Shown here in pieces: positions 9,368-18,390 of a DNA stretch of 64,000 nt. The first letter of the stretch is position 1. Each line of letters starts with the position of its first letter. Location: the NCBI RefSeq assembly GCF_034119425.1, contig NZ_JAWUEL010000010.1:1-64000 (forward strand), in the 5' to 3' direction. The notes below the pieces were generated by a model. That model searched no databases. It was given only the letters and a program-made list of their open reading frames with translations, and was not told where the DNA came from. Made by a program: the position numbers and the translations under genes. This DNA is from Actinotignum schaalii_C (GTDB lineage Bacteria > Actinomycetota > Actinomycetes > Actinomycetales > Actinomycetaceae).

Positions 9368-10231
9368 TTACTCTTTCTCCTGTGCGGGGGCGACGACGCG
9401 CGCCGCGGCCTGGCGCCACTGGGCCAATACACCTACTTTATCCGCGCTGCGCATGAGAGCCTCCCCCACGAGCACCGCGTCGGCACCGCCGGCCGCGAGC
9501 GCCTCCACATCCGCGGCCCCGCGCACCCCCGATTCAGCGACGACGAGCGCTGTGCTATCGATACGGGTACGCAACTGACCCACCGTGGCCAGATCCACCG
9601 AAAAATCTTTGAGATTGCGGTTATTAATACCGATAATGCGGGCGCCGGCAGCCTGGGCGGAATCAATTTCCGCGGCGTCGTGGGTTTCCACCAGGGCTGA
9701 AAGCCCGAGGGAATGCGCCAGCTCGAGGTACTCGCGCAGAGTCGCGGTATCCAGGAGCGAGCAGATGAGCAGCACCGCGCTGGCTCCCAGCACTTTCGCT
9801 TGGTAGATCTGGTAAGATTCCACCACGAAATCTTTGCGCAGGCAGGGCGTGGTCACGGTGCGCGCAATCTCCTCCAGATAGCGGTCCGAGCCGAGGAACC
9901 ATTGCGGTTCGGTCAGCACGGACATCGCCTCTGCCCCGGCTGCTTCGTAAGAACGGGCGATATCGAGGTAGGGGAAATCTTCGGCAATAATTCCCTTCGA
10001 AGGCGAGGCTTTTTTCACCTCGCAAATGAAACTGAGTCCGGGGCCGCGCAGGGCGGCCTCGAAGGGGAAACTGGCCGGATCGCTCCCGAGTGCGGGCGCG
10101 GCGGCAGCGGGTGCGGGTGCCGCGGCGAGCCCTTCGGCGAGTTCACGCATGCGAGCCGCGGGTATCTGTTCTTTATCGCGGGCCACTCGCTTCCGGGTAG
10201 CGGCGGCGATCTGCTCCAAAATATTAGGCAC
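9368..10231 (-). CDS. trpC: Indole-3-glycerol phosphate synthase
   Basis: A 287-residue TIM-barrel enzyme that ring-closes CdRP to indole-3-glycerol phosphate. Diagnostic segments are ICEVKKASPSKGII (catalytic Lys), AEAMSVLTEPQWFLGS, PCLRKDFVVESYQIYQA, INNRNLKDFSVDL and VAESGVR. The GTG at 10231 overlaps the trpD stop (GTGCCTAA). This trpC is monofunctional; there is no fused trpF and no trpF elsewhere in the window. Confidence 0.95.
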   Translation of the reverse strand: MPNILEQIAAATRKRVARDKEQIPAARMRELAEGLAAAPAPAAAAPALGSDPASFPFEAALRGPGLSFICEVKKASPSKGIIAEDFPYLDIARSYEAAGAEAMSVLTEPQWFLGSDRYLEEIARTVTTPCLRKDFVVESYQIYQAKVLGASAVLLICSLLDTATLREYLELAHSLGLSALVETHDAAEIDSAQAAGARIIGINNRNLKDFSVDLATVGQLRTRIDSTALVVAESGVRGAADVEALAAGGADAVLVGEALMRSADKVGVLAQWRQAAARVVAPAQEKE

Positions 10232-11243
10232 GTGAAGCCTCCACGAATTCGTCGATCTTGCGGTAGGCACTACCGTCGTCAATAAGGTCGCCGGCCATAT
10301 CCACGCCCGCGGCGATGGAGCGGGCCTTGCCGGCGATATAGAGACCGGCGCCAGCATTAAGCTGAACTACATTGCGCTTGGGGCCGGTGATGTTGCCGGA
10401 GAGGATATCGCGGGTGATCTGGGCGTTTTCTTCCGGGGTGCCACCGAGCATATCAGCCGGGGTAGCACGGTTAAAACCAAACACATCCGGGGACATCTCG
10501 AAGGTGCGGTATTCCCCGTTCCGTACTTCGCAGACCGTGGTGGGTGCGGAGAGGGAAATCTCATCGAGCTTGTCCTGGCCGTAGACCACGAGACCGTGAT
10601 GGACACCCAGGTCATTGAGGACGCGGGCGAGGGGTTCGACGAGGTATTCGTCGTACACGCCGAGGACCTGGTATTCGGGGTGGATCGGGTTGGTGAGCGG
10701 TCCAAGGATATTGAAGACGGTACGGAAACCGAGTTCTTTGCGGATTCCCCCCACGTTCTTCATGGACTTGTGGTAGAGCTGGGCGAACATGAAGCACATA
10801 CCCACCTCATTGAGGAGGCGCCGGCAGGTATCCGGATCCTGGTTGATATTCACCCCGAGGGCTTCCAGGCAGTCAGCGGTACCGGAAAGCGAGGAAGCGG
10901 CACGGTTGCCGTGCTTGGAGACCTTAACTCCCCCGGCGGCCAGCACGAACATCGAGGTCGTGGAGATGTTGAAGGAATGGGCGTTATCCCCGCCGGTGCC
11001 CACGATTTCCAGGGTGGGGAAGGGTACCTCGAAGTAATCAGCGTGCTCACGCATGGCGGTGGCGCAGCCGGAAATCTCATCGGTGGTCTCTGCGCGCGCA
11101 TTCTTGGTGGATAGCGCGGCCAGGAAAGCTGCCGTTTGGGTGGGGGTGCTTTCCCCGCCCATGATCTCATTCATAACGGTATAGGCCTCGTCGTAGGTGA
11201 GATCCTGCTTGGAGACAACTTTAATAATGGCTTCTTTAATCAT
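10224..11243 (-). CDS. trpD: Anthranilate phosphoribosyltransferase
   Basis: A 339-residue enzyme that transfers phosphoribose from PRPP to anthranilate. The PRPP-binding motif GTGGDNAHSFNIST, the KHGNRAASSLSGTADCLEALG segment family signature, and NPIHPEYQVLGVYDEYL are clear. ATG at 11243 has GGAG upstream. First structural gene of trpDCBA in this window; trpE and trpG are not next to it. A leader ORF with adjacent Trp codons lies 55 bases upstream, so attenuation by charged tRNA-Trp is likely. Confidence 0.96.
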   Translation of the reverse strand: MIKEAIIKVVSKQDLTYDEAYTVMNEIMGGESTPTQTAAFLAALSTKNARAETTDEISGCATAMREHADYFEVPFPTLEIVGTGGDNAHSFNISTTSMFVLAAGGVKVSKHGNRAASSLSGTADCLEALGVNINQDPDTCRRLLNEVGMCFMFAQLYHKSMKNVGGIRKELGFRTVFNILGPLTNPIHPEYQVLGVYDEYLVEPLARVLNDLGVHHGLVVYGQDKLDEISLSAPTTVCEVRNGEYRTFEMSPDVFGFNRATPADMLGGTPEENAQITRDILSGNITGPKRNVVQLNAGAGLYIAGKARSIAAGVDMAGDLIDDGSAYRKIDEFVEASRA

Positions 11244-11298
11244 GACAACTCCGTACGTGTGGAAAGACTTTTGGACTGCATTTTTCTGGACTGCGATG

Positions 11299-11472
11299 CT
11301 AATCGGGCTGTACCAAGTTAAGCGGGCTGTGCCATCGCCCCCTGGCGGCTTTCCACCAGCGGCAGCGCAGCTGCGCGTGGGTGGAGGTAGAAAATGTGGT
11401 GGTAGCCAAGCGATACGTGGATATCACATCGGGGACATGGTGCTCAGGTAGATGCGGTAGGTCCCGGTGCAC
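11299..11472 (-). CDS. trpL: Candidate trp operon leader peptide (57 aa) with Trp-Trp
   Basis: A GTG start at 11472 follows an excellent ribosome-binding site (AGAGGAG, six bases away). The 57-codon frame contains the segment RCRWWKAARGRWH near its end and stops with TAG 55 bases before trpD. Actinobacterial trp leaders commonly end in a run of two or three Trp followed by a basic segment, so the position, strand and Trp cluster support a ribosome-stalling leader. Downstream sequence has partly pairing segments (CTGGTGG with CCGCCAG; GCGATG with CATCGC), but no classical U-tract terminator was seen. Its length is greater than usual leaders, so the true start could be internal. Confidence 0.6.
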   Translation of the reverse strand: MHRDLPHLPEHHVPDVISTYRLATTTFSTSTHAQLRCRWWKAARGRWHSPLNLVQPD

Positions 11473-11900
11473 GGGATTCTCCTCTCAAGTGGTTGGGGCG
11501 GCGTGGTTGCGCCGCAGGACGCGCTTCTTAGGCGCGCCACCATCGCCAGGCCGCACCGGCCCGGACCCGTACCTTGAGATCCTGCTGCATAGCTGTGAGC
11601 TTAGCCCACCCCGAACATAGCCCCCACCCCGGTCCATCATGCGGACAAGCAAGGGCGAAGATGAGCTAGCGACGGCGGCGTTCCACTACAAGCGAGCCAC
11701 GGTGCCGCACCTACGCGAGCCGGACCGCAGCTACCAGGCACGCAATTATCATTATTGACTTTTCACCCAGCGATTCCCGGGATTTTTCGCGATGTTTCGC
11801 AGATTCACCCTAGTGCTTTATGCGTGCATCAGTTAACATATTCGAGTCCCGAGTAAAGAAACCCATACCTTACATGCTTTCGTGATTGAAGAAGGACACC
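11473..11900. other. Divergent intergenic region between trp leader and metal transporter
   Basis: This region holds the promoter(s) for trpL-trpDCBA on the minus strand and for the metal importer on the plus strand. A TTGACT hexamer (11755-11760) is the only -35-like box noted toward the importer. AT-rich AATTATCATTATTGACT just before it could be a metalloregulator site, but it is not a clean palindrome. No gene is seen. Confidence 0.35.
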
Positions 11901-12866
11901 ATGAAACATTCTGTTAAGTTGGCCGCGATTGCCGCGGCCGGGGCTTTGGCACTCGCATCTCTAACCGGCTGCGCTACCGAAAATAAGGGCGCATCCGATT
12001 CGGCTTCCTCCGACTCCTCAAAGGCCGCGGGCCTGTCGGTGGTGGCAACAACCGGTTACCTCGAGGACGTTATTCGCAACGTCGCCCCCGAGGCTAACGT
12101 AACCACCCTGGTCAAGCCCGGCGGTGATCCTCACACCCAGGAACTGACCACCCAGGATACCCAGGCCATTGAAAAGGCCGATCTTGTAGTGTGGACCTCC
12201 CACGATATGGAACACAAGATGATGGGCCAGCTTGAGAAGCTCGGTGACCGCCAGATCGCGGCCGCCGAAGCTATCCCGGAAGCTAAGCTCCTCCCCTGGG
12301 AAGAAGACGGCAAGATCGAAGGCCACGATCCGCACGTGTGGAACTCCCCGGAGAACTGGCAGTACGTGGTGACGGCCACCGCCGCCAAGCTCGGTGAGAT
12401 CGACGCTGCCAACGCGGATCTCTACAAGGCCAATGCGGAAAAGTACAACAAGAAGATCGCTGCGGCCGCTGAAGAAGCCAAGGCAAAGTTCGATAAGATC
12501 CCGAAAGAAAATCGCGTACTTATCACCGGGCATGACGCCTTTAACTACCTGGGGGCTTCTTTCGGTATTGAAATTCACGCCACCGATTTTGTTTCTTCCG
12601 AATCGGAAATGTCCGCGGTGGAGCTCAACGAGCTCGCCACCCTCATTGCCGAACGCAAGGTCCCGGTGATCTTCCAGGACAACCTCAAGAACCCGGAAGT
12701 CATTAAGCACCTCCAGGACGCCGTGCGTGAAAAGGGCTGGCACGTTAAAGTCTCGGATAACGAGCTTTTCGCTGATACCCTCAGCTCCGAAGCCCCCACG
12801 AATACCTACCTGGGTGCTTTCAAGTACAACGTTGACTCCATCGTCAGCGCGCTCTCGCAGAAATAG
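11901..12866 (+). CDS. Mn/Zn ABC transporter substrate-binding lipoprotein
   Basis: A 321-residue cluster A-I metal-binding protein. A basic-hydrophobic signal ends in the lipobox SLTGC (lipidated Cys at about residue 24). Conserved features are VVATTGYLEDVIRNVAPE, PGGDPHTQELT with a metal-ligand His, GHDPHVWNSPENW, the HDAFNYLG ligand region, and a late VIFQDNLKNPEV. The ATG at 11901 follows GAAGAAGGA; a TTG 15 bases upstream is less likely. First gene of a four-gene importer operon. Metal choice (Mn versus Zn) cannot be settled; the histidine-rich loop of zinc proteins is absent, which favours Mn. Confidence 0.88.
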   Translation: MKHSVKLAAIAAAGALALASLTGCATENKGASDSASSDSSKAAGLSVVATTGYLEDVIRNVAPEANVTTLVKPGGDPHTQELTTQDTQAIEKADLVVWTSHDMEHKMMGQLEKLGDRQIAAAEAIPEAKLLPWEEDGKIEGHDPHVWNSPENWQYVVTATAAKLGEIDAANADLYKANAEKYNKKIAAAAEEAKAKFDKIPKENRVLITGHDAFNYLGASFGIEIHATDFVSSESEMSAVELNELATLIAERKVPVIFQDNLKNPEVIKHLQDAVREKGWHVKVSDNELFADTLSSEAPTNTYLGAFKYNVDSIVSALSQK

Positions 12867-12875
12867 GTGATGTTG

Positions 12876-13619
12876 ATGGGATCCGCTACCACGCTGGCCT
12901 GTCAGATTGACCACCTGAGCGTCGCCTACCAGGATATGATCGCGGTGAGCGATGTTTCGCTCCGCGTCAGTCCAGGCCAGGTGGTGGCGCTTCTCGGTCC
13001 GAACGGCGCGGGGAAATCTACCGTCATGAAGGCTTCCCTGCGTCTCGTTCCCGCTCTCGCCGGGGAGGTCACCTTCTTCGGCGAACCTCTCCCCCGGGTA
13101 CGTTCACGTCTTGCGTACGTGCCGCAAACCGCCACCGTGGATTGGGATTTCCCGACCACGGTGGGCGACGTCGTGCTTATGGGCACCTACGCCCAACTCG
13201 GCTGGCTGCGCCGGCCGGGCGCGCGCCAACGCGAAGCGGCTGCCGCGGCAATGGAGCGCCTGGGGATTTCCGATCTTGCTCACCGCCATATTAACGAGCT
13301 CTCCGGTGGCCAACAGCAGCGAACCTTCGTGGCACGTGCCCTGGCCCAGAACGCTGAGCTCTACCTCATGGATGAACCCTTCGCGGGCATTGATATCACT
13401 TCCCAGCAGGCGATTATGACGCTGTTGCGCGAACTCGTAGCTGAGGGGAAGACCGTCATGATCGTGCATCACGATTTGCAAACGGTTCCTGATTTCTGCG
13501 ATAGCGTGGTGCTGCTTTCGAGCGGCAAACTGGTGGCGAGCGGGAGCGTGGAAAAGGCCTTCACCGCGGATAATATTGCGCGGGCGTACGGCCTTTCAGT
13601 GGCGCTCGAACGCAAGTGA
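12876..13619 (+). CDS. Mn/Zn ABC transporter ATP-binding protein
   Basis: A 247-residue cytoplasmic ATPase with Walker A GPNGAGKST, Q-loop YVPQTATVDWDFP, signature LSGGQQQR, Walker B LYLMDEPFAGID and H-loop VHHD. The Q-loop wording and WDFP segment are typical of Mn/Zn importers. The start is ambiguous among GTG 12867, ATG 12870 and ATG 12876; the last is favoured because AGGTGA lies five bases upstream. It begins within ten bases of the binding-protein stop. Confidence 0.9.
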   Translation: MGSATTLACQIDHLSVAYQDMIAVSDVSLRVSPGQVVALLGPNGAGKSTVMKASLRLVPALAGEVTFFGEPLPRVRSRLAYVPQTATVDWDFPTTVGDVVLMGTYAQLGWLRRPGARQREAAAAAMERLGISDLAHRHINELSGGQQQRTFVARALAQNAELYLMDEPFAGIDITSQQAIMTLLRELVAEGKTVMIVHHDLQTVPDFCDSVVLLSSGKLVASGSVEKAFTADNIARAYGLSVALERK

Positions 13620-13631
13620 GGGCACGGGGCA

Positions 13632-14705
13632 ATGATTGATTTTATTTCCCCGCTGGAATTGTGGGGAACCTACATTTTCCGCACCATGCTGATCGGCACC
13701 ACCCTCATCGGGGTGTTTTCCGGGGTGGCGGGCTGCCTGCTTTATTTGCGCCGCCAGTCACTGGTTTCCGATGTTATCGGGCACAGCTCCATTCTCGGTG
13801 TTGTTGCCGCGTTCACCGTGGCGACGCTGCTGGGCACTGATGGGCGCTCGATGGTGGTCCTAGTTCTCGGGGCGAGCGCGGCGGCGATGTGCGCCGTCGT
13901 TCTCACCAATATCATCGTGGCGCATTCAAAAGTGAAGCCGGATGCCGCCATGGCGATCTGCCTCTCGCTGTTTTACGGGGGCGGGATGGTGTGCCTGCGC
14001 CTACTTACCCATTCTCACCTGCCCAATCGCGGCGGGATCGACAGCTACATGTTTGGGAATGCGGCGAATGTACGCGCCGGGGACCTGGTGACCATCACCG
14101 TGTTTGGGCTGCTCACCGTTGCCGTTATCCTCGCTTTCTTCAAAGAAATCAAATTGGTAACTTTCGACCCGGTCACGGCACAATTGCAGGGTTTCAGCCC
14201 GCGGGTGCTCACTCCGCTCATGCTGGTGCTCGTCACCATCGCCATCGTTATTGGGATTAAGGGCGTGGGGCTTATTCTCATGGTGGCTTTCGCAATTATG
14301 CCGGCCGCGGCCGCGCGCCAGTGGACGCACCGCATGTCCTCGATGATGGTGCTGGCCGGTATTTTCGGTGGGGTTGCGGGCGCGGCGGGTGCGTACCTAT
14401 CCGTGTGCCTGGGGAAGGTTCCCACCGGCCCCGTTGTGGTCATCCACCTTTTCGTTATTTTCGCCTTGTCTTTGCTGGCCGCGCCGCGCCGCTCCATCGT
14501 GGTGGTGGCATTGCGTCAGCGGCGTTTGCGTGAAGATCTAGTGGCGCGGGCACGCGCTGCTACCGCGGATCCGGTTACGGGAACGGTAACAGCCACCGCA
14601 GCGGTGCAAAAATCGGCGACGACGCCGGCGCCTGCGGCGCCGGCCGGTGTGGCAGCGCCCGCTGGTGTGGCAGCGCCCGCTGGTTCGGAAAGGAGTGAGC
14701 GATGA
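13632..14705 (+). CDS. Mn/Zn ABC transporter permease (first)
   Basis: A 357-residue ABC-3 family permease with about eight membrane helices (TMLIGTTLIGVFSGVAGCLLYL; VITVFGLLTVAVILAFF; IAIVIGIKGVGLILMVAFAI). The motif LVSDVIGHSSILG is the family's hallmark loop. The last 60 residues are a soluble Ala/Pro-rich tail with the repeat PAGVAA, unusual for the family. It overlaps the next permease by four bases (ATGA), so translation is coupled. Confidence 0.9.
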   Translation: MIDFISPLELWGTYIFRTMLIGTTLIGVFSGVAGCLLYLRRQSLVSDVIGHSSILGVVAAFTVATLLGTDGRSMVVLVLGASAAAMCAVVLTNIIVAHSKVKPDAAMAICLSLFYGGGMVCLRLLTHSHLPNRGGIDSYMFGNAANVRAGDLVTITVFGLLTVAVILAFFKEIKLVTFDPVTAQLQGFSPRVLTPLMLVLVTIAIVIGIKGVGLILMVAFAIMPAAAARQWTHRMSSMMVLAGIFGGVAGAAGAYLSVCLGKVPTGPVVVIHLFVIFALSLLAAPRRSIVVVALRQRRLREDLVARARAATADPVTGTVTATAAVQKSATTPAPAAPAGVAAPAGVAAPAGSERSER

Positions 14706-15673
14706 GTTTCATCGTGGCAGTGATGTTGCTTGCGGTGGTGACCGCGGTAACCTGCGCACTTCCCGGGGTTTTCCTGGTGTTACGTGGCCGGTCCATGCTG
14801 GTGGATGCGATGTCCCACGCGGTGCTCCCGGGAATTGTTATCGGCACAATTCTTTCCGGTTCCACGCATTCCCCGGTGATGGTGGTGTGCGCGGCGCTCA
14901 TGGGTTTGGTGGTGGTGCTGGGTGCCCAGCAATTGGACCGCACCCGGTTGCTGACCGGGGATGCCAGCCAGGGCGTGATTTTCCCGGTACTTTTCGCCCT
15001 GGGTATTTTGTTGCTCTCGACCACACTTTCCCACGTCCATATTTGCCAGGACACTGTGCTGACCGGGGATCTCAATCTCATGGCCCTCAGCCCAGAACAT
15101 ATCATTATCGGCGGTTATGATATCGGCCCGCGCACCATGTGGCAGCTGCTCGCGGTGTGCGCGCTCAACGCTATTTTCATCGCGGTGTTTTTCCGGGTGC
15201 TCAAAACCGATACCTTCGACAGTGATTTCGCGGCGACCATCGGGTTCCCGGTGCGGGCGGTGGAGCTGGGGCTCATGATGCTGGTCTCGCTGACCGTGGT
15301 GGCAGCTTTCAACGCCGCGGGGGCGATCCTCGTGATCGCTCTTATGGTGGTTCCGGCCGCCACGGCGATTCTTTTCGCCCGCTCGCTGCGCCACCTTCTG
15401 GTTCTCACCATGATTATTGCGGTGGCTGAAGCGCTCCTTGGTTTCGTGCTGGCCCTCTACCTGGATTTGGCTACCTCGGCGATGATGGCTTTCACCGACG
15501 GGGTGGTGTTCTTGAGCGCGCTGGCCTGGCGCAAGCTAGGCGGGCGAGCAGCGGCGCGCAGCCACCGCCGCACCCTGAGCGTACCGGCTAATACCGCTGT
15601 GCCCCTTGGGGCTACCGGGGTTGCTTCTCCACTTTCGTCAAGGGAGCGAAGCGCAGCATCAAACGTTTCGTGA
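14702..15673 (+). CDS. Mn/Zn ABC transporter permease (second)
   Basis: A 323-residue ABC-3 permease beginning MSFIVAVMLLAVVTAVTCALPG, with the loop SMLVDAMSHAVLPGIVIG and helix AAGAILVIALMVVPAATAIL. Two adjacent permease genes indicate a heterodimeric channel as in MntCD systems. The 3' end overlaps the convergent helicase gene by 62 bases. A basic cytoplasmic tail (RRTLSVPANTAV) ends the protein. Confidence 0.9.
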   Translation: MSFIVAVMLLAVVTAVTCALPGVFLVLRGRSMLVDAMSHAVLPGIVIGTILSGSTHSPVMVVCAALMGLVVVLGAQQLDRTRLLTGDASQGVIFPVLFALGILLLSTTLSHVHICQDTVLTGDLNLMALSPEHIIIGGYDIGPRTMWQLLAVCALNAIFIAVFFRVLKTDTFDSDFAATIGFPVRAVELGLMMLVSLTVVAAFNAAGAILVIALMVVPAATAILFARSLRHLLVLTMIIAVAEALLGFVLALYLDLATSAMMAFTDGVVFLSALAWRKLGGRAAARSHRRTLSVPANTAVPLGATGVASPLSSRERSAASNVS

Positions 15674-18248
15674 CCGAGCCGAAAGCTACCTTCGCGGTGG
15701 TGGACTTTCCCCGGCCTTCAAAGCCGAGGATGGTCCCCCGCCCGAAGGAGCGGTGCTCTACCGTGTCACCTACCGCGAAGCCTTTGGTATCCGGCACGGT
15801 ATCTGCCGCGCCGGCGGAGCTACCTGCGGCGCCCGCGGACTTTTCCGAAGCACCTGCGGCGCCCGTCTGTGGGCCAGCCGCGTTAGCCACGTTGCTTTCC
15901 GAGGAATCTGCTTGAGAAGCCGAGTTCGCGGCGGCGGGTACCCCGAGTTTCCCGGGTTTAAATTTGCCCGAACCGATAACTGGTCCAGCGTCGTCGTCAA
16001 AGAACGATGCGGAGTGCCGCTGCCGACTCCCCCACCCGTATCCAGAACCGATACCGGATCCGATGCCGGCCCCGCGCACGAGATCCTGAGAGGACTGTTC
16101 CCGGCGCCAGTCAATAAGTTCGGGCGGGATTTCTTCAATGAAACGCGAGGGCGGGAATTCCTGAGGGGCGCCCCAGGAGGAGCGCGCTGCTGCCCGCGAT
16201 ATATAAAGGCGTTCGCGTGCACGAGTGAAGGCCACGTAGGCGAGACGGCGTTCCTCAGCCAATTCGCGCCGGTCATCCAGGGAGCGCATATGCGGGAAGG
16301 TGCCATCTTCCAGGCCGGTCACGAACACAACCGGGAATTCCAGACCTTTCGCGGTGTGGACCGTCATGAGGGTGGTTTCCCCTTCGGATTCGCTACCTTC
16401 GGGAAGCCGATCCGTATCTGAGACCAGCGAAATCTGGTCCAGCCACTCCCCCAGCCCAGCATCCGGATTTTGGGCGGAAAATTCCACCGCGACCGCGTGT
16501 AATTCGGCCAGGTTTTCCACCCGGCTGAGATCCTGCGGGTCTTTGGATTCTTGTAGCACGGCCAGGTACCCGGATTCGTCCATGAGGTAATCGAGGATAT
16601 CCGCGGGTTTACCGCCGGACTCCGCTTCAGCGCGGGCCTGTTCCAGGATGCGGGCCAGAGCGGCGACGGCGCTGCGGGCCCGGGCCGTCAGCCCCGCAAC
16701 CTCACCACGCTCCGGGTGAGGATTGGCCACATCCGCTACCGCAGCGCCGAAGGAAATATTCCAGCGTTGGGCATGGGTGGCCAGATGGCCCTGTGCGGTA
16801 TCCCCCACCCCGCGTTTCGGTTCGTTAATAATGCGGCGCAGCGAGACGGTATCATCCGGGTTCGCCACCGCGTGCAGGTACGCGAGGGCATCCTTGATTT
16901 CTTTACGTTCGTAGAAGCGGGTACCGCCGATCACCCGGTAGGGAATCCCGGAGCGCACGAACATTTCTTCCAGGGCACGCGCCTGGGAATTGGTGCGGTA
17001 AAACACAGCGACATCCCCGTAGCGCACCCCGTTATCATCCCGGAGCCGGTCAATTTCCGTGACAACGAAATGGGCTTCATCGCTTTCCGAATCGGCCACG
17101 TAGCCGGTGATCTTTTCCCCGCTACCCGAATCCGTCCACAGTTTTTTGGGCCGGCGCCCTTCATTGTGGGAGATCACAGCATTGGCAGCCGAGAGAATAT
17201 TTTGGGTGGAGCGATAGTTTTGCTCCAGGACCACGCTGGTGGCATCCGCGAAGTCCTTCTCAAAATCCTCAATATTGCGGATAGTGGCCCCGCGGAAGGC
17301 GTAAATGGACTGATCGGCATCGCCCACCACGGTGAGGGAGGAGCGTTCCGGGCCTTGCCCGGCGAGGGTGCGCACCAGAACATACTGGGCGTGGTTGGTG
17401 TCCTGATATTCATCCACCAAAATATGGCGGAAACGCGTGCGGTAGCGTTCGGCAATATCCGGATGGGAGGTGAGCACCTCCACCGTACGCATAATAAGAT
17501 CATCAAAATCCAGCGCATTGGCACGCTCCAGGCGATTCTGGTAGGCGGCATATGCCTGGGCCAGCACCTGGCCATCCCGATCGGTGGCGGCCGCGGCCTG
17601 CGCAGCCGGGGTAACCAGTTCATCCTTGAGATTGGAGACCTGGCGACTGAGCATTTTGGGTGGGTAGGCCCGGATGTCAATATTTTCTTCCCGGCACACC
17701 ATGGTCATGAGGCGCTGGGAATCTGCGGCATCGTAAATAGTAAAAGTGGAACGCATCCCGAGCGCGCGGTGTTCGGCGCGCAGAATCCGCACGCAGGCAG
17801 AATGGAAGGTGGAGATCCACATACCGCGGGCCAGGCCGCCGAGCATTCCCTCCAAACGTTCGCGCATTTCCCGGGCGGCCTTATTGGTGAAAGTAATGGC
17901 GAGGATATTGGCCGGATGAGCCTGCCCGGTGGCGATGAGATAGGCAATACGCGAGGTAAGTACCCGGGTTTTCCCCGAGCCGGCCCCGGCGACCACGAGC
18001 AGCGGACCGCCGGTGTGGACCACGGCTTCCCGCTGGGCGCTATTGAGGCCGGTGAGAATACGCGCCGCCGCGCCCGAAACCTCCGGCATATTCGCAGCCT
18101 CCGCCCTGCCCTGACCTGTAGGCGCACTTTCACCGGCCTGGGCTGGTGCGGGCACACCCGGGCGCCGCCCCACGGTAGCCCCGGCTTGCTGTGCGGCCGC
18201 CACGCGTTCCCGCAGCCGCGCGATTGTTGACTTGTACGATTCCTCCAT
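15612..18248 (-). CDS. pcrA: ATP-dependent DNA helicase PcrA/UvrD
   Basis: An 878-residue superfamily 1A 3'-5' helicase for repair and replication restart. Motifs: Q/Ia LNSAQREAVVHTGG, Walker A VAGAGSGKTRVL, Ib ITFTNKAAREMRERL, motif II VDEYQDTNHAQ, motif III VVGDADQSIYAFRGA, motif IV LEQNYRSTQNIL, V TVHTAKGLEFPVVFVTGLE and VI VAFTRARERLYISRA. The C-terminus has a glycine-rich linker and a small beta domain (FAVGDTVEHRSFGRGTI) of the kind that contacts RNA polymerase. ATG at 18248 is chosen; an upstream start would add 29 unlikely residues. The first 60 residues are a long Ala/Gly-rich N-terminal extension. Confidence 0.93.
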   Translation of the reverse strand: MEESYKSTIARLRERVAAAQQAGATVGRRPGVPAPAQAGESAPTGQGRAEAANMPEVSGAAARILTGLNSAQREAVVHTGGPLLVVAGAGSGKTRVLTSRIAYLIATGQAHPANILAITFTNKAAREMRERLEGMLGGLARGMWISTFHSACVRILRAEHRALGMRSTFTIYDAADSQRLMTMVCREENIDIRAYPPKMLSRQVSNLKDELVTPAAQAAAATDRDGQVLAQAYAAYQNRLERANALDFDDLIMRTVEVLTSHPDIAERYRTRFRHILVDEYQDTNHAQYVLVRTLAGQGPERSSLTVVGDADQSIYAFRGATIRNIEDFEKDFADATSVVLEQNYRSTQNILSAANAVISHNEGRRPKKLWTDSGSGEKITGYVADSESDEAHFVVTEIDRLRDDNGVRYGDVAVFYRTNSQARALEEMFVRSGIPYRVIGGTRFYERKEIKDALAYLHAVANPDDTVSLRRIINEPKRGVGDTAQGHLATHAQRWNISFGAAVADVANPHPERGEVAGLTARARSAVAALARILEQARAEAESGGKPADILDYLMDESGYLAVLQESKDPQDLSRVENLAELHAVAVEFSAQNPDAGLGEWLDQISLVSDTDRLPEGSESEGETTLMTVHTAKGLEFPVVFVTGLEDGTFPHMRSLDDRRELAEERRLAYVAFTRARERLYISRAAARSSWGAPQEFPPSRFIEEIPPELIDWRREQSSQDLVRGAGIGSGIGSGYGWGSRQRHSASFFDDDAGPVIGSGKFKPGKLGVPAAANSASQADSSESNVANAAGPQTGAAGASEKSAGAAGSSAGAADTVPDTKGFAVGDTVEHRSFGRGTILGFEGRGKSTTAKVAFGSVTKRLMLRFAPLTKVEKQPR

Positions 18249-18373
18249 AGCCCTTCTAGGGTACGACACCACCCCGACACAAAAAACGCCCCCGAGCTTC
18301 GCGTTGCTCTCACTCCGGTCACAGGCGGATGACATGCGGCACCTACCTGCCCGGCCGGCCCCGCGCCAGCTAA

Positions 18374-18390
18374 GCTGCGGCGTCGTACCT
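18374..18390. repeat. Dispersed intergenic element, half copy
   Basis: GCTGCGGCGTCGTACCT, exact copy of the 17-mer also found at 20690-20706 and 44082-44098. Read on the minus strand it begins at the TAG stop of the aldehyde dehydrogenase gene, so the gene end and the element are fused. Confidence 0.55.

Noticed and set aside
16716..18230. A 504-codon frame antisense to the helicase gene
   Set aside because: Shadow of the helicase; no ribosome-binding site or domain.
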